Under the pieces are notes generated by a model that had not been told where the DNA came from, did no database searches, and was given only the letters and a program-made list of their open reading frames with translations. From NCBI RefSeq assembly GCF_049847105.1, contig NZ_JBNCNS010000003.1, positions 434,001-498,000 of the forward strand: a DNA stretch of 64,000 nucleotides. Direction: 5' to 3'. Of this stretch, positions 31,506 through 40,388 are shown piece by piece; within the stretch, counting starts at the first letter, position 1, and each line of letters opens with the position of its first letter. The stretch comes from Gordonia sp049847105. GTDB taxonomy: Bacteria > Actinomycetota > Actinomycetes > Mycobacteriales > Mycobacteriaceae. Both the position numbers and the translations under genes were made by a program.

Positions 31506-31963
31506 CCGCGCAGGAGACCGGACGGAACGACTCGCCCGCCTACCTCAACATCGACCGGGAGAATCATCCCGCGGTGGTGGCGGGTCGTCGGTCCCGCGAG
31601 CTCGTCGCGGCCCGCGACAAGCAGGCGTGGTTGGACAACTTTGCCGTCGAGGGGTCGGTAGAGGACCCGGTCGGGCCGTCGATGTTCGACCCCGAGGGCA
31701 AGGGTTTCCACGGTCACGACCAGATCGCGGAGTTCTGGGACAAGTCGATCGCCACCACGGAGAGCATCGAGTTCGTGTTCGACGACGAGATCATCTGCGG
31801 TGATGAGGTCGCCTACGTCGGCAAGATCGTCACGCACATCGCCGGGCACGTCTCCGAGGCGCACGGGGTGTTCACCTACCGTGCCGATGCCGACGGGAAG
31901 ATGGCTGCGCTGCGGGCCTTCTGGGAGGTCGAGAAGACGATCAAGTCGGTCCGGCCGGCCTGA
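31502..31963 (+). CDS. NTF2-fold protein, putative ketosteroid isomerase-like
   Basis: A 153-residue protein whose ATG overlaps the CYP125 stop (ATGA), so it is coupled to the P450. An N-terminal helix (NHPAVVAGRRSRELVAARDKQAWLDNFA) is followed by VEDPVGPSMFDPEGKGFHGHDQIAEFWDKSIATTESIEFVF and a curved sheet (VAYVGKIVTHIAG, VFTYRADADGKMAALRAFWEV). This is the NTF2/SnoaL fold of delta5-3-ketosteroid isomerases. Asp and His/Tyr residues that could serve as base and proton donors are present, but assignment of catalytic ones is not secure. A steroid isomerase or binding role is inferred from fold and partner. Confidence 0.65.
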   Translation: MTAQETGRNDSPAYLNIDRENHPAVVAGRRSRELVAARDKQAWLDNFAVEGSVEDPVGPSMFDPEGKGFHGHDQIAEFWDKSIATTESIEFVFDDEIICGDEVAYVGKIVTHIAGHVSEAHGVFTYRADADGKMAALRAFWEVEKTIKSVRPA

Positions 31964-31978
31964 GGCGGACACCACTTT

Positions 31979-32042
31979 TCCACCCCATCTCTTGTTTTCC
32001 ACCTCGTCCCCGACGAAGGTGGATCACGAGAGGTGGGGTGGA
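31979..32042. repeat. Two-tier hairpin after NTF2-fold gene
   Basis: The outer stem TCCACCCCATCTCT (31979-31992) pairs with AGAGGTGGGGTGGA (32029-32042) with one wobble. The inner stem TCCACCT (31998-32004) pairs with AGGTGGA (32017-32023), extended by CGTC/GACG around the loop. It begins 16 nt after a stop codon and has the same architecture, though a different sequence, as the hairpin at 12039-12112. Confidence 0.82.
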
Positions 32043-32088
32043 TTCGTCTTCCGCATTGCCCCACACCAGCTGCTGCGAAGGTGGAGCA

Positions 32089-32637
32089 ATGCGTGCGATC
32101 GAGCGTATCCGCGGTTATGTCAATGCCTTTGGGTCGTCGAAACGACATCGAGGTGATCTGGGCGGATGGCTCGGTCGCCGACCACAACTGCTGGCCGCCA
32201 CGGGCATCTACGAATCGGCGCTGCTGTTCAGCAATCGCCTCGATCCGAAGATCAAGGAGCTCGCCGAGCTGAAGACCGCGGGTCTCGTGAGTTGCGAATT
32301 CTGCCTCGACATCGGGTCCGCCCTGGCGCGCGGCGCCGGGGTCACGGAACAGCAGATGCGCGACCTGCCACGTTATCGGGACAGCGAGGCGTATACGGAG
32401 TTGGAGAAGCTGGTGCTCGCCTACGCCGAGGCGATGACGGTGACGCCGGCCGTCGGCGACGACCTGGCGGAGTTGCGGGATCAGCTGTCCCAGGAATTGT
32501 CGAAGGGGCAGATCGCCGAACTGGCCGCGACCATCGCATGGGAGAACCAGCGGGCCCGGCTCAATCAGTCCCTCGGTGTCCGTCCGACTGGTATGTCCGA
32601 CGGTGCGGCGTGCGCGCTGCCGGAGCCAAGGGTCTGA
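32089..32637 (+). CDS. Carboxymuconolactone decarboxylase/AhpD-like protein
   Basis: A 182-residue all-helical protein of the CMD/AhpD family. The core is LFSNRLDPKIKELAELKTAGLVSCEFCLDIGSALARGAGV, with the C-x-x-C pair of AhpD-type disulfide centres (residues about 67 and 70). The histidine that usually follows four positions after the second Cys is replaced by Gly. This weakens a peroxidase-reductase role and leaves a thiol-disulfide or structural function open. The ATG at 32089 follows a GGTGGAG site; the longer frame enters the preceding hairpin. It is followed by a GTCGAGTAG-type element and lies next to, but not clearly in, the sterol operons. Confidence 0.75.
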   Translation: MRAIERIRGYVNAFGSSKRHRGDLGGWLGRRPQLLAATGIYESALLFSNRLDPKIKELAELKTAGLVSCEFCLDIGSALARGAGVTEQQMRDLPRYRDSEAYTELEKLVLAYAEAMTVTPAVGDDLAELRDQLSQELSKGQIAELAATIAWENQRARLNQSLGVRPTGMSDGAACALPEPRV

Positions 32638-32668
32638 ACTTCGCGCCTGCCGTCGGCACCATCCCGTC

Positions 32669-32820
32669 GATCGAGTAGCCACCGAGCGAAGCGAGGCGGC
32701 GTATCGAGATCACTCGTCGGGAGTGGTCTCGATACGCCGCCTCGCTTCGCTCGGCACCTACTCGACCAGCGGAGGGTCGGTGGCTACTCGACCAGCGGAG
32801 GGTCGGTGGCTACTCGACCG
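32669..32820. repeat. GTCGAGTAG-type element, copy 2, with 26-bp tandem tail
   Basis: A near-perfect long inverted repeat. GATCGAGTAGCCACCGAGCG.. leads to CGTATCGAGATCACTC (32700-32715); after 5 bp, GAGTGGTCTCGATACG (32721-32736) leads back through CGCCTCGCTTCGCTCGG to CTACTCGACC. A 26-bp unit starting CTACTCGACCAGCGGAGGGT follows in tandem at 32758 and 32784, then a partial third at 32810. It fills most of the 195-bp gap 32638-32832; no gene is seen there. Confidence 0.9.
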
Positions 32821-32832
32821 GCAATGCGCCGC

Positions 32833-34010
<1,178 letters not shown>

Positions 34011-34011
<1 letters not shown>

Positions 34012-35060
34012 CAGTTCTCGTCTCCCGCATTCTCGTCTGCGCTCAGGGTGACCACCATGTTCTGCTGCAACAGCGGGCCGCTCGTCGCATGTGCCAGCGC
34101 GGTCTCTGCCTCGCCGCTCAGGATCTCGTGTGCGGCATAGCCCACCCGCTGAAGGCCCGCCGAGAACAACGAGTTCCCGGTGAGTGCGCCACCGGACGGG
34201 TTGATCCGCACCGAGTCGGGCAGGCCGATCGCGTTGCGCACGATCAGCTCCTGATGAGTGAACGGTGCATGGATCTCGGCCACATCGACCGCCCGCGTGC
34301 GATGACGGAAGGCGGTGTCGGCGGCGAGCGACGTCGACGGTGAGACGGTCAGATCTCGCGCGCCGAAGTTGGGTGTGTCGATGCGGTGATCCCAGCCGGT
34401 GATGAACGCCGGGTTGGCGACGAGCTCGCGGGCCCGCCGTTCGCTCGCGATGATCACCGCGGCGGCGGCGTCGGTGTACGGCGCGATGTCATGAGCGCGA
34501 AGCGGATCGGCGACGAGGTCGGTGGCGAGCAGATCGTCGACCGACTTGCCGGTGGTGCGCGCGGCGACCGCAGCCATGTCGGCCTCGGTCCAGGCACCCG
34601 AGTCGATGCCGGCACGGGCCTGCAGGGCGCCGAGTGAACGGGCATCCGGCCACAGCGGACCGACGGTGTACGGATCGGTCTGCAGGGCGAGGGTCTGATC
34701 CATGTTGCCCGCGGTCGATTTGCCGAAGCCGTAGGCCAGCGCGAGGTCCACCTCACCGGTGGCGATCTTCACCCATGCCTCGTACAGCGCCCAGGCGGCG
34801 TCCATCTCGACGTGTGACTCGTTGATCGGCGGCATCGCCCCGATGGAGTCGATTGCGGAAATGAACGAGAATGCGCGTCCGGCGAGGTAATCCGACGATC
34901 CGCTGCACCAGAACTCGATGTCGGTGCGGGAGATGCCGATGTCGGCGTACAGCTTCTGGAAACACGGGATCAGCATTTCGACACCGTTGGTGGTGCCGTG
35001 GGTCCCGACGATGTTCGGGCTGTGCGCGAACCCGATGATCGCAATCCGGGGGAGTGTCAC
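34011..35060 (-). CDS. ltp4: Ltp4, SCP2-thiolase-type protein
   Basis: The 349-residue partner of Ltp3 with a degenerate thiolase fold: IAIIGFAHSPNIVGTHGTTNGVEM, EFWCSGSSDYLAGRAFSFI, INESHVEMDAAWALYEAW where the catalytic Cys would be, and INPSGGALTGNSLFSAGLQRVGYAA near the C-terminus. The thiolase Cys is missing, as in the steroid aldolase Ltp2. It lies 42 nt after the DUF35 gene and overlaps ltp3 by one base. Ltp2 works as a complex with a DUF35 domain, so an Ltp3/Ltp4/DUF35 complex is a reasonable inference here. Confidence 0.87.
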
Positions 35061-35102
35061 AAGAGCTCCTAGTTCTTCAGAGAAGAAGGGTCAGATGATC
35101 GA

Positions 35103-36137
35103 TCAGAGGTGATCGCGGTAGGTCTCGTACTCGGCATCGGGCTCACCGGTCGGTGCGAAGTGGCTGATATTGCCGATCGAGTGATCCCATTCGTCCTCGG
35201 GGAGCCAGACGGCCTTGACGCGCATGCCCATTCGGACATCCTCCGCGGCACAGTCCAGGATGAGGTGCAGGAACGGGATGTCCGAACCGTCGAGCAAGAC
35301 GTACGCGGCCACATACGGGGGTTTGATCCGCTGTCCCTGGAACGGCACGTTGACGATGCAGAACGTGGTGACGATCCCGGTGTTGCCCAACTCCACCCGC
35401 TCGACCGCCGTGGCGCCGTCGGCCGGGCTCACCTTGCGCGGCGGGAAGTAGACGCGTCCCTCGTCGACGCCGGAACCGATCCGGGAGCCGTAGAGCTTGC
35501 CGGCCTTGAGTCCCTCGAGGTACCAGGACTCCTCTTCGGTTGCGGAGTGCGCGATCTCGGTGGTGATCGGCGTCGTCATGACCACGAGGTCACCCTCGGG
35601 ATTCTCCGCCTCGTTGGCGGGAGCGGCCTCCCCGGACTCGCCGGGAGCGAAGTACGCGATGTCGTCGATTCGGCCGATCCGGGCGGGACGCCAGACGGCG
35701 TGCACGCGAAGGCCGGTCGAGATGTCGCCGGGCGCATCGACGGCGACCACGTGCAGCATCGACGTGTCGGCACCGTCGAGCTTGATGAGCGCCCAGGCGA
35801 ACGGCTTGTCGAGGGGCTGGGGATCGAGCGGTTCCTGCTGCCACGACCAGGAGATCACGGTGCCGGTCGGGGCGACGTCGACCAACTCGGTCGTCGGGGC
35901 GCCGCCGGCAGGATCGAACTCGACAGGCGGGACCGAGACGGTGCCGCCGCTGCCCTTGGAGCCGACGATGCGACCGTCGCGCAACGCGAGTGCGAACTGA
36001 CTCAGGACCGGCCCCAGCGAACGCGTGTACTCGAACGAGTTCTTCAGGGGTGCGGTGAGGATCGGGGACTCCGGCTCGGGTACCGCCGCAACGGGGCTGG
36101 CCGGGGCCGGACGGGGTGCTGTTGTGCTGGTGCTCAC
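35103..36137 (-). CDS. Double DUF35 OB-fold protein (Rv3521-like)
   Basis: A 344-residue protein with two DUF35-type OB-fold halves: first about residues 80-165 (GTVISWSWQQEPLD, PFAWALIKLDGADTSMLHVV, GLRVHAVWRPA), second about 240-330 (GIVTTFCIVNVPFQGQ, PYVAAYVLLDGSDIPFLHLIL, GMRVKAVWLPEDEW). No rubredoxin-like zinc cysteines are seen. DUF35 proteins pair with thiolase-fold enzymes such as Ltp2 and help bind acyl-CoA, so this is the likely partner of Ltp3/Ltp4. The start is GTG at 36137, eight bases from the perfect KstR palindrome. The first 35 residues are Pro/Ala-rich and probably flexible. Confidence 0.82.
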   Translation of the reverse strand: MSTSTTAPRPAPASPVAAVPEPESPILTAPLKNSFEYTRSLGPVLSQFALALRDGRIVGSKGSGGTVSVPPVEFDPAGGAPTTELVDVAPTGTVISWSWQQEPLDPQPLDKPFAWALIKLDGADTSMLHVVAVDAPGDISTGLRVHAVWRPARIGRIDDIAYFAPGESGEAAPANEAENPEGDLVVMTTPITTEIAHSATEEESWYLEGLKAGKLYGSRIGSGVDEGRVYFPPRKVSPADGATAVERVELGNTGIVTTFCIVNVPFQGQRIKPPYVAAYVLLDGSDIPFLHLILDCAAEDVRMGMRVKAVWLPEDEWDHSIGNISHFAPTGEPDAEYETYRDHL

Positions 36138-36145
36138 GCATCGAG

Positions 36146-36159
36146 TAGAACACGTTCTA
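36146..36159. promoter_or_regulatory. KstR box between DUF35 operon and LLM oxidoreductase
   Basis: TAGAACACGTTCTA is a perfect 14-bp palindrome and full match to the KstR consensus. It is placed in the 92-bp divergent gap and can control both the DUF35-ltp4-ltp3 and the LLM-TetR directions. Confidence 0.9.
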
Positions 36160-36229
36160 GTATTGAGGCACAAGGTGCATGTCACAGACTCGGGCCCGCG
36201 ATGGCCGGGGCGACGTTGGAGGACGCCAG

Positions 36230-37267
36230 ATGAAGCTCGGACTACAGCTCGGCTATTGGGGGCAGGGGCCCATCGAGAACGCCCCGGAGTTGATCGCGGC
36301 GGCCGAAGATGCAGGTTTCGAGGCGGTTTTCACGGCCGAATCGTGGGGCTCGGACGCCTATACGCCGCTGGCCTGGTGGGGCGCGGCGACCGAGCGGATC
36401 AAGCTGGGGACCTCGGTGGCCCAACTCTCCGCGCGGCCGCCGACCTCCCTGGCGATGCACGCGCTGACGCTCGACCACCTCTCGGGCGGGCGACACATCG
36501 TGGGTCTGGGGGTGTCGGGACCGCAGGTCGTCGAGGGCTGGTATGGCCAACCGTTCGCCAAGCCGCTCGCGAGGACGCGGGAATACGTGCAAGTCGTGCG
36601 GGACGTGTTGGCGCGGGAAGCGCCGGTGCGCAACCCCGGGTCGCACTACCCGTTGCCGTATCCGGCCGACGCGCCCGGATCGACCGGACTGGGCAAGTCG
36701 CTCAAACCGATCACCCATCCGCTGCGCGCGGACATCCCGATCTGGCTCGGGGCCGAGGGGCCAAAGAACGTGGCACAGACCGCGGAGATCGCCGACGGCT
36801 GGTTGGCGATCTTTTACAGTCTGCGTCTGGCCGGCCAGTACGAGGAATGGCTCGCCGAAGGTTTCGCGCGGCCGGGTGCACGGCGCAGTCGTGACGACTT
36901 CGAGGTGTCGGCGACGGCTCAGGTGGTCATCACCGACGACATCTCCGCCGCTATCGAGCGATACCGGCCGTCGACGGCACTCTATGTCGGTGGGATGGGC
37001 GCAAAGGAGAAGAACTTTCACGCCGAGCTCTACCGGCGGATGGGGTACGGCGACGCGGTCGACGAGATCGGTGCGCTGTTCCGCGCCGGAAAAAAGGCGG
37101 AGGCGATGGCCGCGGTGCCGGACGAGATGGTCCGGGAGACGATGATCGTCGGGACCGCCGACGAGGTCCGCGCCCAGATCAAGCAGTGGGAGGCAGCCGG
37201 GGTCAGCATGCTTCTGGTGACCGCGCGGGACACCGGGACGATCCGCGAGCTCGCCACACTGGTCTGA
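36230..37267 (+). CDS. LLM-class F420-dependent oxidoreductase (Rv3520c-like)
   Basis: A 345-residue luciferase-like TIM barrel: MKLGLQLGYWGQGPIE, FTAESWGSDAYTPLAWWGAATERIKLGTSVAQL, ALTLDHLSGGRHIVGLGVSGPQVVEGWYGQPF, IPIWLGAEGPKNVAQTAEIADGWL. The pattern fits the F420-dependent branch. Rv3520c occupies the same place opposite Rv3521 in M. tuberculosis. It probably reduces or oxidises a side-chain or ring intermediate with F420; the substrate is not known. The ATG at 36230 was preferred because the upstream extension overlaps the promoter. Together with the Ddn-like gene this gives two F420-type enzymes in the sterol region. Confidence 0.83.
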   Translation: MKLGLQLGYWGQGPIENAPELIAAAEDAGFEAVFTAESWGSDAYTPLAWWGAATERIKLGTSVAQLSARPPTSLAMHALTLDHLSGGRHIVGLGVSGPQVVEGWYGQPFAKPLARTREYVQVVRDVLAREAPVRNPGSHYPLPYPADAPGSTGLGKSLKPITHPLRADIPIWLGAEGPKNVAQTAEIADGWLAIFYSLRLAGQYEEWLAEGFARPGARRSRDDFEVSATAQVVITDDISAAIERYRPSTALYVGGMGAKEKNFHAELYRRMGYGDAVDEIGALFRAGKKAEAMAAVPDEMVRETMIVGTADEVRAQIKQWEAAGVSMLLVTARDTGTIRELATLV

Positions 37268-37273
37268 TCTGCA

Positions 37274-37969
37274 ATGCCGAATATGTCGAAATATATTGGG
37301 AGGTCGGACAAGTCGCCCCCAACCGTCGGGCGTCGGGCGTCGGCAATCGTGAGCGGTCCCGATAGCGGACGACAAGACCCTGCGCCGTGCGTAGACACCG
37401 AGGCGATCGATCGCATCATCGAGGTCGCCGGCGATCTCATCGAAGGTGGCGAGTCGGTCAGTGTCCGACGTGTGGCGCAGTGCTCGGGCGTGACCCGCGA
37501 GACCGTGTACCGCTACTTCTCGAGCGCGGATTCGATTGTGTTGGCGGCCGCTGAATCGGCGGCGTCGGAGTTCCTCGTGGAACTCTCGACGGCGTTGCGT
37601 GAGATCGCCGGCCCGGTCGACACGGTGGTCGAGGGAATCGCCATCACGATCGAACAGTTGCGGGCCGACCAGCGCTTCGCCCTGCTGTTCAACGCCACCG
37701 GCCGATCTCGGTATCTCGACGAGGTCACCTCGCCGGAGGCCATCGCAGTCGGACGATCGATCCTCGACGAGGTCGGCGTGGATTGGCGTGATCGGGGCTG
37801 GACCGACGCTGAACTCGATGAGTTGGTCGAGTTCATGTTGCGGACCCTGCAATCTTTCATCGTCGATCCCGGCGAGCCGCCCCGGACGGGAGCGGGCCTG
37901 CGCTGTTATCTGCGACGTTGGGTCGCGCCGGCAGTCGCGGTCGGAGCAGATGCGGCGAACGGACCTTGA
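37274..37969 (+). CDS. TetR-family regulator (second paralogue)
   Basis: A TetR protein of up to 231 residues starting six bases after the LLM gene. The first 40 residues are basic and low in structure, so a later start is possible. The helix-turn-helix is around GESVSVRRVAQCSGVTRETVYRYFSSADSIV. The C-terminal domain (FALLFNATGRSRYLDEVTSPEA, VDWRDRGWTDAELDELVEFMLRTLQSFIVDPGEPPR) is clearly paralogous to the TetR at 27583. Both lie beside P450 genes. It may control the CYP102-like gene 8 nt downstream; if it is transcribed from the KstR-boxed promoter it would itself be sterol-induced. Ligand unknown. Confidence 0.75.
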   Translation: MPNMSKYIGRSDKSPPTVGRRASAIVSGPDSGRQDPAPCVDTEAIDRIIEVAGDLIEGGESVSVRRVAQCSGVTRETVYRYFSSADSIVLAAAESAASEFLVELSTALREIAGPVDTVVEGIAITIEQLRADQRFALLFNATGRSRYLDEVTSPEAIAVGRSILDEVGVDWRDRGWTDAELDELVEFMLRTLQSFIVDPGEPPRTGAGLRCYLRRWVAPAVAVGADAANGP

Positions 37970-37977
37970 GGTCGCGA

Positions 37978-39447
37978 ATGTCCACCCATGGGCGGATTGA
38001 CATCCTTTGTCGGCGCGCGCATCGTCGAATCGTGGGCAGGAAACTGAAGAACGATTGGTCGGGGCAGTCCTTTCCGCACGCCGGCCGGCGCAAACCCTTC
38101 ATCGGCGATCTCGGCGTGTCCGACCCTCGGCATCCCCTGCTGAGTCTTCTCGAGTGGGGAGCCGACCTCGGGCCCATCTACGAGATGCGGATCTTCCGCC
38201 AGAACTTCGTGTTCGTCTCGAACGCCGAGCTCGCGGCCGAACTGTGCGACGAGTCGCGCTTCTGCAAGGCGCTTCCGCCGGCCATCACCGCGCTCCGTCA
38301 GTACGCCGGCGACGGTCTGTTCACGGCCCACAACGACGAGCCGAATTGGCAGCTCGCACATGAACTCCTGATGCCGGCCTTCACAAAGGCGGCCATGCAG
38401 TCGTACCACCCGATAATGCTCGAGACGGCCGGGGAGCTGTTCGATTACTGGGACCGGCAGAGCGGCCCGGTGGACGTCACCCGGTCGATGACCAAGCTGA
38501 CCATGGAGACGCTCAGCCGTGCCGCGTTCAGTCACGACTTCGGGTCGTTCACCACATCTGAGCCGCATCCGTTCGTGGGGGCGATGATCCGTGCGCTGGA
38601 GACGGGCCGGCGCAAAGGCGGATTGTTGACCGCCCCGGGTGGTCGGTTGCTCGGACGCTACCTCGATCATCGCAACGCGGACCAGCAGGCGTATGTGGAT
38701 CGGCTCCTCGACGACCTGATCGCCGAACGCACCGGGTCGACCGATCAGCACGACCTGCTCGGCATCATGCTCAACGTCTCGCATCCGGAGACCGGAGAGC
38801 GGCTGTCCCCGTTGAACATCCGCTATCAGATCCTGACCTTCCTGGTGGCGGGGCACGAAACCACCTCGGGTGCATTGGCGTTCACTCTCTACTACCTTTC
38901 CAGGAATCCCGAAGTGCTCGCGGCCGCGCAGCGTGAGGCCGATGAGATCCTCGGCGCGGATCCCCGCGCGACACCGACCTTCGAGCAGGTACCCAAATTC
39001 CGCTACATCCGCCGATGCCTCGATGAGGCGCTCCGAATCTGGCCCACGGTGCCGGCGTTCGCGCGGAGCCCGCGGTCGGAGACGACGCTGGCGGATCGAT
39101 ACCGGATGCAGCCGGAGGACTGGGCGGTGATCGTGCTCGGTCAAGTGCACCGCGATCCCGCCGTCTGGGAGAACCCCGACGTCTACGATCCGGATCGCTT
39201 CCTGCCGGCGAACATCAAGCAGCGTCCCGCACACAGTTACAAGCCGTTCGGCAGCGGCCTGCGGGCGTGTATCGGCCGGCAGTTCGCGATCCACGAAGCG
39301 GTGTTGGTCTTGGCGTGCCTGCTCCATCGGTACGACCTGACCGGCGATCCCGACTACGAACTCGCGGTCGACGAACGGCTCACGATGGTGCCGCGGGACT
39401 TCGAACTCGGCCTCGAGCCGCGACGGCAGCTCGCGCTCAACACATGA
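37978..39447 (+). CDS. Stand-alone CYP102-like cytochrome P450 heme domain
   Basis: A P450 of up to 489 residues whose sequence is that of the fatty-acid hydroxylase P450 BM3 (CYP102) heme domain: RRKPFIGDLGVSDPRHPLL, GDGLFTAHNDEPNWQLAHELLMPAF, I-helix LVAGHETTSGALAFTLYYLS, ExxR in EALRIWPTVPAF, heme loop FGSGLRACIGRQFAIHEAVLVLA. CYP102 enzymes normally carry a fused FAD/FMN reductase; here the protein ends with the C-terminal strands (MVPRDFELGLEPRRQ) and a stop, with no reductase downstream. It must use separate redox partners. Start uncertain: ATG at 37978, or GTG at 38032. It lies 8 nt after the TetR gene. The stop is followed directly by hairpin type 1, copy 3. Confidence 0.82.
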   Translation: MSTHGRIDILCRRAHRRIVGRKLKNDWSGQSFPHAGRRKPFIGDLGVSDPRHPLLSLLEWGADLGPIYEMRIFRQNFVFVSNAELAAELCDESRFCKALPPAITALRQYAGDGLFTAHNDEPNWQLAHELLMPAFTKAAMQSYHPIMLETAGELFDYWDRQSGPVDVTRSMTKLTMETLSRAAFSHDFGSFTTSEPHPFVGAMIRALETGRRKGGLLTAPGGRLLGRYLDHRNADQQAYVDRLLDDLIAERTGSTDQHDLLGIMLNVSHPETGERLSPLNIRYQILTFLVAGHETTSGALAFTLYYLSRNPEVLAAAQREADEILGADPRATPTFEQVPKFRYIRRCLDEALRIWPTVPAFARSPRSETTLADRYRMQPEDWAVIVLGQVHRDPAVWENPDVYDPDRFLPANIKQRPAHSYKPFGSGLRACIGRQFAIHEAVLVLACLLHRYDLTGDPDYELAVDERLTMVPRDFELGLEPRRQLALNT

Positions 39448-39492
39448 TTTCGTAGCAATAATCCGCGCGTGCCGCGGATTATTGCTACGAAA
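39448..39492. repeat. Hairpin repeat type 1, copy 3 (solitary)
   Basis: A 20-bp perfect stem, TTTCGTAGCAATAATCCGCG (39448-39467) with CGCGGATTATTGCTACGAAA (39473-39492) and a 5-nt loop, fills the gap between the convergent CYP102-like and echA19 genes. It is the same palindrome as 6101-6141 and 7092-7127, here without an adjacent DUF559 gene. It could act as a bidirectional terminator (A/T ends on both sides). Confidence 0.92.
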
Positions 39493-39497
39493 TCGGC

Positions 39498-40319
39498 TCA
39501 CTCGCCGGTGAAGACCGGCTTCTCCTTGTTGGCGAAGGCCTTCGGACCGATCTTGGCATCCTTGCTCTTGAAGACGGAGATGCCGAGCTTGGACTCGACC
39601 TCGAAGGCATCGAGCTCGTGCATGGCCTCGGTGTCGCGCATGGTCTTCAGGATCGCCTGCACGGCGAGCGGGCCGTTGGCTGCGATGGTGTCGGCGATCT
39701 CGAGTGCCTTGTCCAGCGCCGAACCATCGGGCACCACATAACCGATGAGGCCGTACTCCTTGGCCTCGGCGGCGGTGATGTGCCTGCCGGTCAGCAGGAG
39801 ATCGGCCGCGATCGTGTACGGGATCTGACGCGGCAGCCGAACGGCGCTGCCGCCGAGCGGGAACAATCCCCAGCGGGCCTCGGCGACACCGAATTTGGCC
39901 TTCTCGCCGGCCACGCGGATGTCGGTGCCCTGCAGGATCTCCGTGCCGCCCGCGATGGCCGCACCCTCGACGGCGGCGATCAACGGCTTGGTGAGACGGC
40001 GACCCTTGAGCAGTGCGGGCAGGCTGGCAGGATTCCACGATCCCGAATCGGCGGTGTCGCCGGGGGAGTTCTGGTTCATCGCCTTGAGGTCCATGCCCGC
40101 GCAGAAGGCGCCGCCTGCACCCGTCAGGACGGCCACCCGGATGTCGGGATCGTTGTCGACCTGATCCCAGGCCTCGACCATGATCCGCATCATCTCGGCC
40201 GACAGCGCGTTGCGTGCCTCGGGACGGTTCATCGTCACGATCAGGGCATGCCCGCGCTTCTCGACGAGGCAATCCGGGCCCCGGTCGGTGGAAGTGTCGG
40301 AACCGGCAAATGTGGTCAT
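39498..40319 (-). CDS. echA19: Enoyl-CoA hydratase EchA19
   Basis: EchA19 hydrates the C22-unsaturated steroid side-chain CoA ester in beta-oxidation. The 273-residue crotonase protein has GAGGAFCAGMDLKAM and EGAAIAGGTEILQGTDIRVA (oxyanion loops), then FGVAEARWGLFPLGGSAVRLPRQIP with catalytic acidic residues in the usual region. The C-terminal GPKAFANKEKPVFTGE tail is typical of Rv3516 homologues. The ATG at 40319 is the family start; the longer frame passes through the KstR box and fadD19. Divergent from fadD19, as Rv3516/Rv3515c are in M. tuberculosis. Confidence 0.9.
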   Translation of the reverse strand: MTTFAGSDTSTDRGPDCLVEKRGHALIVTMNRPEARNALSAEMMRIMVEAWDQVDNDPDIRVAVLTGAGGAFCAGMDLKAMNQNSPGDTADSGSWNPASLPALLKGRRLTKPLIAAVEGAAIAGGTEILQGTDIRVAGEKAKFGVAEARWGLFPLGGSAVRLPRQIPYTIAADLLLTGRHITAAEAKEYGLIGYVVPDGSALDKALEIADTIAANGPLAVQAILKTMRDTEAMHELDAFEVESKLGISVFKSKDAKIGPKAFANKEKPVFTGE

Positions 40320-40364
40320 CGTCGTCCCTCGCGAATGTGTGTGTGATTGCGGCTTGCCCGAAAC

Positions 40365-40378
40365 GATAACACGTTCTA
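40365..40378. promoter_or_regulatory. KstR-like box between echA19 and fadD19
   Basis: GATAACACGTTCTA matches TnnAACnnGTTnnA except for the first base. It lies 10 bp before the fadD19 start and 45 bp before that of echA19. Confidence 0.8.
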
Positions 40379-40388
40379 ATTTTGAACC

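Noticed and set aside
37906..40272. 788-codon open frame on the minus strand
   Set aside because: It is the antisense of the CYP102-like gene and a frame shift of echA19; composition is Arg-rich and the real genes have full family motifs.
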